A stretch of DNA of 5,984 nucleotides from Kiloniellales bacterium (GCA_030067055.1 JASJAL010000333.1:1-5984), one strand, 5' to 3'. Positions 1-5,984 are shown, counted from the stretch's first letter. The notes: generated by a model not told the origin, from the letters alone. A program made the numbers and translations.

Positions 1-1283
1 CGGGTCAGGGCCTCGACGATCTGCCATTGCTCCGGGTTGGTGTCCTGGGCCTCGTCGATCAGGACGTGGTCGAGGCCGCCGTCCAGCTTGAACAGCACCC
101 AGCCGGTCATGCCCTGGGTCTGAAGCAGGTCGCGGGTCTTCAGGATCAGGTCGTCGTAGTCGAGAAATGCGCCCCAGGCCTTGTGGTGCTCGTAGCCCTC
201 CAGGACCGCCGCGCCGAGGGTCGCCAGGGCCTGGGTGGCGCGCGCCGTCACCACCTTGTTGCGCCGCAGGAGCACGGCCTGCAGGCGCTCGGCTTCGGCA
301 GCCATGATCGCCTCCGCGCCCGGCACCGCGGCCTGGGCACCCTTGGTCAAGAGACGTTGCCGCAGGCCGCCATCCTTGGTCAGGAAAAGCGCCACGTAGT
401 CGTCGAAGGTCTCGGCGCGCGCCGGCCCGGGCAGCGCCAGCCAGACCTTCAATCCCGCCGCCTTGGCCTTTTCCGAAGCGCTGCCCGCCTCCAGGGCATC
501 TGCGACCAATTGCAGGCCCATGAGATCGAGGGCCGAGTCCGCCGTGGCCTCGGCCAAGACGCCTTCGGGCGTTTCCTCGCGACCGATCCCGAGCCGGGCG
601 TTGACCGCCGCCACCAGGCCGGCCAGCCCCAGACGCTCGACCTGCCGGGTGAAGCGGCCCCGCTCCCGTGTCAGCTCGGCCAGCACATCGGTGAAGCGGG
701 ACTCGTCCAGCAGGCCGGCGAGCCTCTCCACGGCCTCGGCGATGGCGCCGCCGGGGTCCGCAGCGCTCTGCGCCAGGACCGCCTCGCGCGCCGCCGCCAG
801 CAGTTCGGCGGCGGAGCGCTCGTCGAGCACCTGGAAATGCGGCGCAACCCGGCTTTCCAGGGGAAAGCGGCCGAGCAGGGACTGGCAGAAGGCGTGGATG
901 GTCTGGATCTTAAGGCCGCCCTCGGCGTCGAGGACCCGCGCGAAGAGCTGGCGCGCCAGAGCGGTCTCGGCGTCATCCGGCGCGCGGCCCAGCAGTCCGG
1001 CCAGGGCCGCGGCCAGCTTTTCGTCGCCGAAGGTGGTCCAGTCGGCCAGGCGCCGGGCGATGCGGGTCGCCATCTCGGCCGCCGCAGCCTTGGTGAAGGT
1101 CAGGCAGAGCAGGCGCTCGGGCGGGGTGCCGGCCAGCATCAGGCTGAGCACCCGGTCGGTCAGTACCTTGGTCTTGCCGGTGCCGGCCGAGGCCGCCACC
1201 CAGATCGAGCTCTCCGGGTCGGCCGCGCGGGCCTGCAGAGCGGAGGCGCGGGCCGTCATGGCCTCTGCCGGCGCGCCACTCAT
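1..1283 (-). CDS. addA: AddA, UvrD-like helicase subunit of the AddAB double-strand-break repair complex (3' end cut by window)
   Basis: AddA is the ATP-driven 3'-5' helicase and nuclease subunit of AddAB, which unwinds and resects broken DNA ends for RecA loading in the cytoplasm. My translation gives 427 residues with no stop before the window edge. The superfamily 1 helicase motifs appear in order: Walker A ASAGTGKT (residues 31-38, catalytic K37), motif Ia LCLTFTKAAAAEM (59-71), IQTIHAFC (126-133), DYDDL (375-379) and Walker B DEAQDT (410-415). The family is usually about 1150-1200 residues, so the second helicase half and the C-terminal nuclease domain lie beyond position 1. The ATG at 1283 overlaps the addB stop as ATGA and has a strong ribosome binding site, which favours Met1. 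Met9 is a weaker alternative that also leaves the Walker A motif intact. The order Walker A, TFTKAAAAEM, DEAQD separates it from UvrD and fits AddA/RecB-type enzymes. Pairing with AddB makes AddA the secure choice. Confidence 0.96.
   Translation of the reverse strand, partial: MSGAPAEAMTARASALQARAADPESSIWVAASAGTGKTKVLTDRVLSLMLAGTPPERLLCLTFTKAAAAEMATRIARRLADWTTFGDEKLAAALAGLLGRAPDDAETALARQLFARVLDAEGGLKIQTIHAFCQSLLGRFPLESRVAPHFQVLDERSAAELLAAAREAVLAQSAADPGGAIAEAVERLAGLLDESRFTDVLAELTRERGRFTRQVERLGLAGLVAAVNARLGIGREETPEGVLAEATADSALDLMGLQLVADALEAGSASEKAKAAGLKVWLALPGPARAETFDDYVALFLTKDGGLRQRLLTKGAQAAVPGAEAIMAAEAERLQAVLLRRNKVVTARATQALATLGAAVLEGYEHHKAWGAFLDYDDLILKTRDLLQTQGMTGWVLFKLDGGLDHVLIDEAQDTNPEQWQIVEALT
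1280..1283 (-). promoter_or_regulatory. ATGA stop/start overlap joining addB to addA
   Basis: On the minus strand the bases read ATGA: the addA start codon ATG and the addB stop codon TGA share two bases. This arrangement commonly lets a terminating ribosome restart on the next gene and would help keep the two subunits of one complex in balance. Here a strong ribosome binding site is also present just upstream, so addA need not depend on reinitiation alone. Confidence 0.9.
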
Positions 1284-4282
1284 TCCGCGTCCTCCCCGAG
1301 GACACCAGCCGACCACTCCTTGATCCGTGCCAGATGCGCGTAATCTGAGAAGATCGGGGCCCGGTCCGGCCGCGGCACCGCGTGGTAGGGCGTTTTCGGA
1401 TCGTCGAAGCGGGCGACCAGGCGAGCGAGGCCCTCGAGCGCGGCCGCGGCCAGTGCCTCGGGCGCGGACCTGACCGGGCGGATCTGTCCGGCCGGCTCAC
1501 CGCCGCTCAGCTTCCAGTAGGCCAGTTCGCTCGCCTCGGCGGCTGCCAGTCCCGGGAAGCCGCCAGCCGCGGCAATTGCCGCTTCCAGGGGCAGCTGCGG
1601 CGCATAGCCGTCGTCCACGTCCTTCACCAGCGGCAGGACCCCGGTCTTGTAGTCGAGGATCGCCAGCCGGCCGTCCGCATAGGACTCGATGCGGTCCGCT
1701 TTGGCGCTCAGGGTGAAAGGGCCGCCCGGCGCGTCCAGGGTCAGGCTGCCGCGGATCTCGGCCAAGGCCTGGCGCAGGCCGACCCGGCGCTCGCCTTCTT
1801 GCTCGGCGACGTGGCGGGCGATGCGGCAGAAGCGCGGCCACCAGAAGGCATAGGCGCCCGGCTTGGCCTCGATGGCCTTGAAAACCTTGGCGCCGCACTC
1901 GAGCAGGACCGCCTCGGGGTCGTCGGGCAAGGCGTCCGGCCAAGCCTTGAGAAAGCGCTCCAGGGCCTCGTGGATAAGGATGCCCCGCTCGGCCGCGCCG
2001 GGATCGGCGTCGAGCGGCTCCAAGGCCCTGAGTTTCAGGATCTCCGCCGCGTAGAGGGCATAGGGGTCGCGCCGCCAGACCTCGACCCGGGTGACCGAGA
2101 GCTTGCGCGGCCGTGCCGCCAGCGGCGGCCGGGGCGCCGGCGGCTTCATCGCGACCGGCGCCGCCGGCCGGTCCAGCGCTTCGGCCCAGGCGCGCCACTC
2201 CGGCGCCTCGGTCCGCCAGGCGTCCTGGCTTTCCAGGCTCTGCAGCAGGGCTTCCAGACGCAGCAGCCAGCGCGATGGCACGGTCGGCGTCCCCTCGACC
2301 CGCTCGGCGCGGGTCAGATAGAGCCGCGGGGCGGTGAAGGCCTGAGCGAAGTCTTGGGCCGCCAGGCCGACGCGCCGTTCCGGGGCCGGCAAGCCGAAGT
2401 CCCGCCGCATCGGGCGGCTGAGCCAGGGTCCGGCCTCGACCTCGGCCGGCCAGGTGCCCTCGTTGAGGCCGCCGAGCACCATCACCTCGGCATGCTGGAG
2501 GCGGGCCTCCAGCGGCCCCCAGATGTGCAAACGCGGGTGTCGGCCGTAGCGGGGCCGAACGACGCGCCCGGCCAGCAGGCTGTCGAAGAAGCCCGGATAA
2601 CCGCCTGGCTCCAGGGTCACGCCATCGTCGGCCGCCGCCAGCAGGTCGGCCAGGAATTCGGCGACCGCCTCCCCGGCCTCACCGGTCCAGAGCCGCGCCG
2701 CGCCTGTCAGGTCGTCGCTGGCCGCCAGGGCCTCAACGGCGGCGATCTGGGCCTCGACCAGATCGGCGAGCCGGCGGCGCCGGCCCCCGAAGGCCTTGAT
2801 CACGGGCTTTAGGCGCGCTTCGAGGTCGGCGAGGAAGTCCGTCAGGCCGGTCCCGCCCTCGGCGGAGCGCAGGGCCCGGCGCAGGCCCGCGAATCCGGGC
2901 GCCGGGCGTGGGCCGCGCAGGATCGTGCGCTCCAGGTCCCGGACCTGGGCGCGAAAGGCGCCGGGGGTCAGGCCGGCTGAAGCGAGGGGATGCTTCAGCG
3001 CCGCCAGAAGGGGCACCGGCGCCAGCTCCGCCGCGGCCAGGGCCGCGAGCAGGCGCAGGAACACGCCCGGCGGGGTCTCGGCCAGGGGCCGGCCGGCCGA
3101 ATCGTCGACCAGGATCTTCCAGCGCCGCAGCTCGGCGCCGACCCGTCGCGCCAGATCGCGGTCGGGGGTCACCAGGGCTGCGGTTTGACCCTCGGTCTCC
3201 AGCGCCTGGCGCAGGACCAAGGCGATGACCGCCGCCTCCTCGCCGGGATCCGCACAGTCGATCCGGGCGACTCCGGCCAGGGCGGCGCCCCGCTCGGCCT
3301 CGGCCAGGCCGGCCGCCAGGCCCCGCCAGGCCGCGGTCGCCGGCGCCGGGCGCAACGCCCAGTCCGCCAGGCGCCGACGCGCCTGCAGACCCACAGCGAT
3401 TTCGGCCGGCCAATCGGCCACCTGGGCACGCTCGACCCCGATCCGTTCCAGCAGGCAGGACAGGCCGTGCTGGGGATGGGCCGGGTCCTCGCGGATCAGC
3501 GCCCAGGTCTCGGGCGCCGCCTCCCGATCCAGGCCCGGCAGCACGACTTCGCCCCGGGGCAGGCGGGCCACCGTGGCGAGAAGCGCCGCGGTTGCCGGGA
3601 TGCTGCCGGTCGAGCCGGCGGCGATGACCGGCCGGGCCGGTGGATCCCGCTCCCAGAGGGCCGCCTGGGCCTCGAGCAGCCGGCGGCGGCGCTCGGCGCC
3701 GCCGATAGCCCCTTCCGCCGCCAGGATCTCCGGCCAGGCCTCCTCCAGGATCCCGAGGAAGCGCAGGGTGATCTGCCAGTGGGCGGCGTAGGCCTCGGGC
3801 ACCAGGTCGCGCAGGCGCTCCAGGCCGAGGCCCTCGGTCTCGACCTGATCGAGGAAGCGCCCCAGCTCCTGGGCGAGGCGCAGCGCCTGCTCCTCGTTCA
3901 TGGGGCCGCCCGGACCCGCGGCCGTGGCGCCCAGCTTCAGGATCAGGCGGGACAGCAGCAGGTCCCGGCGCAGAGGCGGGATCGCCGGCGGCAGCTCGGG
4001 GTCCAGAGCCCCTCCCAGGCCCTCTGCCTCGGCCAGGACGAGCTCCTCGGGGTCGAGGTCGCCCAGGGGCAGGCAACGCGGCAAGACCAGCGGACGGCCG
4101 CCTGAGGCCCTCAGGAAGGCATCCTGGATGGCCCGGCAGGCCCGCCGGGTCGGCAGGAGCAGGGTGACGTCCGCCAGCTCCAGCGGGTCCTCGCCGTGGC
4201 GGACCAGCAGGCCGGCGGCCAGGGCGTCGACGAAGGAGACGCCGGCGGCAATCGAGCTGACCGCGGGCGCCCCCCGGGTCAT
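1280..4282 (-). CDS. addB: AddB, alphaproteobacterial-type nuclease/scaffold subunit of AddAB
   Basis: AddB is the partner of AddA. It supplies the nuclease for one strand and, by family knowledge, the inactive helicase fold used in Chi recognition. The protein is 1000 residues, the usual size for this class. The frame stays open upstream to 4591, but that part is antisense-style shadow inside murU. The ATG at 4282 overlaps the murU stop as ATGA and gives a family-like N-terminus. Landmarks: PTRRA (44-48), VTPDRDLARRV (371-381), DDSAGRPL (393-400), GGLNEGTWP (604-612), a proline-rich linker (about 705-727), then a RecB-type PD-(D/E)XK nuclease domain from about 728. The nuclease residues visible are G767, H771 and E775 in GILIHEALE, D863 in KADRIE, D877 and K879 in LDYKTG, and Q896 in PQLPLEA. 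There is no Walker A motif, and the C-terminus lacks the cysteine cluster that holds the [4Fe-4S] centre in Bacillus AddB. It ends in DYAHLARIKEW instead. No clear ribosome binding site precedes it, so translation is probably coupled to murU. Confidence 0.96.
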   Translation of the reverse strand: MTRGAPAVSSIAAGVSFVDALAAGLLVRHGEDPLELADVTLLLPTRRACRAIQDAFLRASGGRPLVLPRCLPLGDLDPEELVLAEAEGLGGALDPELPPAIPPLRRDLLLSRLILKLGATAAGPGGPMNEEQALRLAQELGRFLDQVETEGLGLERLRDLVPEAYAAHWQITLRFLGILEEAWPEILAAEGAIGGAERRRRLLEAQAALWERDPPARPVIAAGSTGSIPATAALLATVARLPRGEVVLPGLDREAAPETWALIREDPAHPQHGLSCLLERIGVERAQVADWPAEIAVGLQARRRLADWALRPAPATAAWRGLAAGLAEAERGAALAGVARIDCADPGEEAAVIALVLRQALETEGQTAALVTPDRDLARRVGAELRRWKILVDDSAGRPLAETPPGVFLRLLAALAAAELAPVPLLAALKHPLASAGLTPGAFRAQVRDLERTILRGPRPAPGFAGLRRALRSAEGGTGLTDFLADLEARLKPVIKAFGGRRRRLADLVEAQIAAVEALAASDDLTGAARLWTGEAGEAVAEFLADLLAAADDGVTLEPGGYPGFFDSLLAGRVVRPRYGRHPRLHIWGPLEARLQHAEVMVLGGLNEGTWPAEVEAGPWLSRPMRRDFGLPAPERRVGLAAQDFAQAFTAPRLYLTRAERVEGTPTVPSRWLLRLEALLQSLESQDAWRTEAPEWRAWAEALDRPAAPVAMKPPAPRPPLAARPRKLSVTRVEVWRRDPYALYAAEILKLRALEPLDADPGAAERGILIHEALERFLKAWPDALPDDPEAVLLECGAKVFKAIEAKPGAYAFWWPRFCRIARHVAEQEGERRVGLRQALAEIRGSLTLDAPGGPFTLSAKADRIESYADGRLAILDYKTGVLPLVKDVDDGYAPQLPLEAAIAAAGGFPGLAAAEASELAYWKLSGGEPAGQIRPVRSAPEALAAAALEGLARLVARFDDPKTPYHAVPRPDRAPIFSDYAHLARIKEWSAGVLGEDAE
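1291..1297 (-). promoter_or_regulatory. Strong Shine-Dalgarno site for addA
   Basis: The minus strand reads GGGGAGG, ending 7 bases before the addA ATG at 1283, a near-ideal match and spacing for ribosome binding. It lies inside the last codons of addB (within LGED of the C-terminus). It decides in favour of Met1 over Met9 as the addA start. Confidence 0.8.
2136..2168. repeat. Inverted repeat in the addB proline-rich linker
   Basis: Arms of 9 bases (GCCGGCGGC and GCCGCCGGC) are perfectly complementary around a 15-base loop. They lie in the codons of the proline/alanine-rich linker that joins the helicase-like part of AddB to its nuclease domain. Low-complexity CCG and GCC codons explain it most simply. 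A message hairpin that slows ribosomes at a domain boundary is conceivable but not supported by anything else here. Confidence 0.3.
3684..3704. repeat. GC-only inverted repeat inside addB
   Basis: The arms CGGCGGCG and CGCCGCCG form a perfect 8-base stem around a 5-base loop. It falls in the addB codons for the GAERRRR stretch, where arginine and glycine codons make such symmetry likely by chance. It has no T-run on either strand, so it is not a standard terminator. A stable hairpin in the message is possible; any function is unproven. Confidence 0.35.
4279..4282 (-). promoter_or_regulatory. ATGA stop/start overlap joining murU to addB
   Basis: The minus strand reads ATGA, with the addB ATG overlapping the murU TGA. 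The 18 bases upstream contain no GGAGG-like sequence, so addB translation probably depends on ribosomes arriving from murU. This is the junction between the cell-wall recycling pair and the DNA repair pair. Confidence 0.85.
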
Positions 4283-5022
4283 CGGTGGATCGCCGGGACG
4301 CTCATCCGATGCATGGCGTCCTCGGCAAACTTGAGATCCTCGGGCGTCCCGACATGGAACCACTCGCCGTCGTGGCAGATGCCGTGGAGCCGGCGCCGCT
4401 CGGCCGCCAGATCGTAGATCCGGTTCAGCGAGAAGGGCCCGTCCGGCATGGCGTCGAAGAGCTTGGGGTCGATGATCTGCATGCCGCCGAAGACGAAGGG
4501 GGCGACCTCGCGCTCGCGCCGGCGGCGCACCACCCCGGCGGGGTTGAGGAAGAAATCGCCCATGCCGTCGTAGCCGTAGGCGAAGACGCATTGGTGCAGC
4601 AGCAGCAGACAGTCCATCTTGCGGCCGTCCCAGGCCTCGGCCAAGCGCCGCAGCGCGGCGCTCCGGCCGTCGACCCAGAGCACGTCGCCGTTGATGACGA
4701 AGAAGGGCTCCTTGCCGAGAAGGGGTAAGGCTTTCTTGACCCCGCCGCCGGTCTCCAGGATCTCGGCCTCGGGCGAGAAGACGATCTCCGGCGCCTTGCG
4801 CGCCGCCAGGTGCGACTCGATGGCCTCGCCGAGGTGGTGCAGGTTGACCACCGCGGTCTTGACTCCGGCTTCGACCAGGCGGTCGAGGATGCGGTCGAGC
4901 ATGGCCTCGCCGTTCACCTGGACCAGGGGCTTGGGCAGGGTCGCGGTAATCGGCCGCATCCGCTTGCCGAAGCCGGCGGCCAGAACCATGGCCACCTTCG
5001 GGCCGCGGCGGCGCCGGCTCAT
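4279..5022 (-). CDS. murU: MurU-like N-acetylmuramate-1-phosphate uridylyltransferase
   Basis: The predicted reaction is MurNAc alpha-1-phosphate plus UTP to UDP-MurNAc, the second step of the anabolic peptidoglycan recycling route that bypasses MurA and MurB. The protein has 247 residues and is a single-domain sugar nucleotidyltransferase, as expected for MurU and without the extra acyltransferase domain of GlmU. Visible motifs are the nucleotide-binding loop LAAGFGKRMRP (14-24) with LPKPL (29-33), ETGGGVKKA (90-98), NGDVLW (111-116) with the metal-binding D113, and GEWFHVGTPEDL (219-230). Residue H223 sits where many relatives have an aspartate metal ligand. The ATG at 5022 overlaps the amgK stop as ATGA and follows a GGGAG ribosome binding site at 8 bases; the internal Met12 would leave almost nothing before the nucleotide loop. 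Adjacency to the AmgK kinase is the main reason to prefer MurU over a mannose-1-phosphate guanylyltransferase, which looks similar in sequence. Substrate is inferred, not shown. Confidence 0.9.
   Translation of the reverse strand: MSRRRRGPKVAMVLAAGFGKRMRPITATLPKPLVQVNGEAMLDRILDRLVEAGVKTAVVNLHHLGEAIESHLAARKAPEIVFSPEAEILETGGGVKKALPLLGKEPFFVINGDVLWVDGRSAALRRLAEAWDGRKMDCLLLLHQCVFAYGYDGMGDFFLNPAGVVRRRREREVAPFVFGGMQIIDPKLFDAMPDGPFSLNRIYDLAAERRRLHGICHDGEWFHVGTPEDLKFAEDAMHRMSVPAIHR
5019..5022 (-). promoter_or_regulatory. ATGA stop/start overlap joining amgK to murU
   Basis: The minus strand reads ATGA: the murU start codon overlaps the amgK TGA stop. It links the kinase and uridylyltransferase that act in sequence on the same sugar, which fits coordinated expression of the two enzymes. 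Confidence 0.88.
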
Positions 5023-5984
5023 GCCACGGTCTCCCGCGGCGGGGCGATCCGCTCGGCCGCGGGGATCTCGCGGTCGAACCAGGCCCGCACCGGCGCCAGG
5101 GCCGGATGGGCCAGGTCGCCCTGCAGGAGGCGCCAGACCCGCGGGATGTGCGTCAGGTAGTCGGGCTTGTGGTCGCGGCGGTCCAGGCGGGTGAAGATAC
5201 CGATGATCTTGGCGTTGCGCTGGGCGCCGAGGACGCTCATGGCGGCGCGCAGCAGCTCGCCGTCGAGCCCCTCGAAGGCGGCGTGGTAGCGCTTGAACAT
5301 CTCCTCCACCAGACTCGGTGCGATGTCGCGCCGGGCGTCCTCCAGCAAGGAGACCAGGTCGTAGGCCGGCGAGCCGCGTACCGCGTCCTGGAAGTCCAGC
5401 AGGCCGCAGGCGGCGACACCGGCGCGGCCCTCCAGGACCATGAGGTTGTCGACGTGGTAGTCGCGCAGGACCAGGGTCTCCGGCAAAGCCCGGGCGACCG
5501 GGAAGACCTCGCGCCAGGCCTCGATGTAGGAGTCGCGCAGCGGCGCCGGCGTCGGTGCGCCGCGCAGGGCCGGCAGAAACCAGTCGGTCAGCAGCACGGC
5601 CTCGTCCAAGAGGCGCGCTTCGTCGTATTCCGGCAGATCCTCGGCACCCGGCAGGTCTTGCGACCAGCCCCGGTGCAGGGCGATCAGGGTATCGATCGCA
5701 AGTCGATAGAGTGCGGCTTCGTCGTCGCCCCGGGCCAGGACCCGGGTGAAGGTCGCGTCGCCGAGATCCTCCAGCAGCATCAAGCCCGCGTCCTCGTCGA
5801 CCGCCAGCGGGCGCGGCGCGGAGAGGCCGAGCCCCAGCAGCAGGCCGGAGACCCGCTCGAAGGGCCGCACGTCCTCCGGCGGCGGCGCATCCATCAGAAC
5901 GGCCCGCTTGCCGGCTCGCTGGAGCCGCAGGTAGCGGCGGAAGGAGGCGTCGGCGGCCAGGATCCGCCGCTCCGCGGCGCCCCA
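5019..5984 (-). CDS. amgK: AmgK-like N-acetylmuramate/N-acetylglucosamine anomeric kinase (5' end cut by window)
   Basis: AmgK phosphorylates the anomeric carbon of recycled MurNAc (and GlcNAc) in the cytoplasm, feeding MurU. The frame is open from the window edge, giving 321 visible residues. The first in-window ATG, at 5894, is not the true start, because the 30 codons before it already carry the family's N-terminal nucleotide loop ADASFRRYLRL (residues 11-21 of the visible part), followed by VLMDAPPPED. The aminoglycoside phosphotransferase-type kinase fold is shown by LLEDLGDATFTRVL, the catalytic loop LRDYHVDNLM (173-182, catalytic D175, N180) and LLDFQDAVRGSPAYDL with the metal-binding D197. 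Catalytic loops of classical family members begin with H; here the position is L. Roughly 10-25 residues are missing if this is a stand-alone kinase. Some alphaproteobacteria fuse TsaE to the front of this protein, and that cannot be excluded here. The older label 'aminoglycoside phosphotransferase' would be misleading: the murU neighbour points to cell-wall recycling. Confidence 0.91.
   Translation of the reverse strand, partial: WGAAERRILAADASFRRYLRLQRAGKRAVLMDAPPPEDVRPFERVSGLLLGLGLSAPRPLAVDEDAGLMLLEDLGDATFTRVLARGDDEAALYRLAIDTLIALHRGWSQDLPGAEDLPEYDEARLLDEAVLLTDWFLPALRGAPTPAPLRDSYIEAWREVFPVARALPETLVLRDYHVDNLMVLEGRAGVAACGLLDFQDAVRGSPAYDLVSLLEDARRDIAPSLVEEMFKRYHAAFEGLDGELLRAAMSVLGAQRNAKIIGIFTRLDRRDHKPDYLTHIPRVWRLLQGDLAHPALAPVRAWFDREIPAAERIAPPRETVA
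5031..5035 (-). promoter_or_regulatory. Shine-Dalgarno site for murU
   Basis: The minus strand reads GGGAG followed by 8 bases and then the murU ATG at 5022. It lies within the last codons of amgK. The match is moderate, weaker than that of addA, but it supports the ATG at 5022 as the start. Confidence 0.6.

Larger units (their letters stand above)
1..5984 (-). other. Operon segment amgK-murU-addB-addA
   Basis: Four genes in the same direction, joined by three identical ATGA overlaps, leave no room for an internal intergenic promoter or terminator. The promoter must lie upstream of position 5984 and the end downstream of position 1. From knowledge of alphaproteobacterial genomes, tsaE often lies upstream and trxA downstream; neither is visible here. 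Confidence 0.88.

Noticed and set aside
27..1343. 438-codon open frame on the plus strand opposite addA
   Set aside because: It lies antisense to addA, whose helicase motifs are intact. The product is low-complexity, rich in Gly, Arg, Gln and Ala, with no recognisable domain. GC-rich third codon positions remove stops from the opposite strand.
1382..2812. 476-codon open frame on the plus strand opposite the nuclease half of addB
   Set aside because: Same antisense effect of strong codon bias. No ribosome binding site or family motif supports it, and the addB nuclease motifs lie beneath it.
3684..3704. Hairpin as a transcription terminator
   Set aside because: It lies in the middle of addB and has no following T-run on either strand.
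2733..4076. 447-codon open frame on the minus strand in another frame of addB
   Set aside because: The product is almost entirely Gly, Pro, Arg and Ala, which is the typical out-of-frame reading of GC-rich coding DNA. addB in the neighbouring frame matches its family throughout.
2990..4105. 371-codon open frame on the plus strand opposite the N-terminal half of addB
   Set aside because: Arg/Gly/Gln-rich shadow translation without domain signals, fully covered by addB.
4283..4591. Extended addB start at 4591, adding 103 residues
   Set aside because: The extra part is Arg-rich and overlaps the well-conserved end of murU in another frame. The start at 4282 gives the expected N-terminus and the ATGA overlap.
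5019..5894. AmgK starting at the ATG at 5894
   Set aside because: The codons upstream of it remain open to the window edge and encode the conserved ADASFRRYLRL loop, so the true start is further upstream.
5019..5984. Aminoglycoside resistance gene
   Set aside because: The kinase fold is shared with aminoglycoside phosphotransferases, but the ADASFRRY, MDAPPPED and LRDYHVDN motifs and the murU neighbour indicate the MurNAc kinase family.
1..5984. Hidden defence system, mobile element, CRISPR array or RNA gene
   Set aside because: All bases are accounted for by four overlapping conserved genes. I saw no direct-repeat array, transposase motif, attachment site or tRNA-like sequence.

Overview
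The window is densely coding, GC-rich DNA (about 70% GC by eye) carrying four genes, all on the minus strand, with no intergenic space. Gene content, gene order and protein sequence style point to an alphaproteobacterium. The AddA/AddB pair is of the alphaproteobacterial type, and the order phosphotransferase, nucleotidyltransferase, addB, addA is one I know from that class. A Rhodospirillales-like lineage is plausible from the GC level, but that is only a guess.

Reading in the direction of transcription, from high to low coordinates: amgK (5984 to 5019, 5' end beyond the window) encodes a sugar kinase of peptidoglycan recycling. murU (5022 to 4279) encodes the matching uridylyltransferase. 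addB (4282 to 1280) encodes the nuclease/scaffold subunit of the AddAB double-strand-break resection complex. addA (1283 to 1, 3' end beyond the window) encodes the helicase subunit, and 427 of its residues are visible. Each junction is the same 4-base ATGA overlap, in which the start codon of the downstream gene overlaps the TGA stop of the upstream one. No promoter or terminator is visible, so both must lie outside. Shine-Dalgarno-like sequences precede murU and, strongly, addA, but none is seen before addB.

The genes form two functional pairs. AmgK and MurU convert recycled N-acetylmuramic acid to UDP-MurNAc in two steps, bypassing de novo MurA/MurB synthesis. AddA and AddB together resect broken DNA ends for RecA loading. 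Why cell-wall recycling and DNA repair genes share one tightly coupled transcript is the most interesting question the window raises, although the arrangement itself appears conserved in the class.

I found no mobile element, RNA gene, CRISPR array or unknown system. The long plus-strand reading frames are antisense shadows produced by GC-rich third codon positions. The points worth a second look are the triple ATGA coupling, the absence of both a Walker A motif and the iron-sulfur cysteines in AddB, a histidine where nucleotidyltransferases often have a metal-binding aspartate in MurU, and the unknown upstream extent of AmgK, which could be fused to TsaE.
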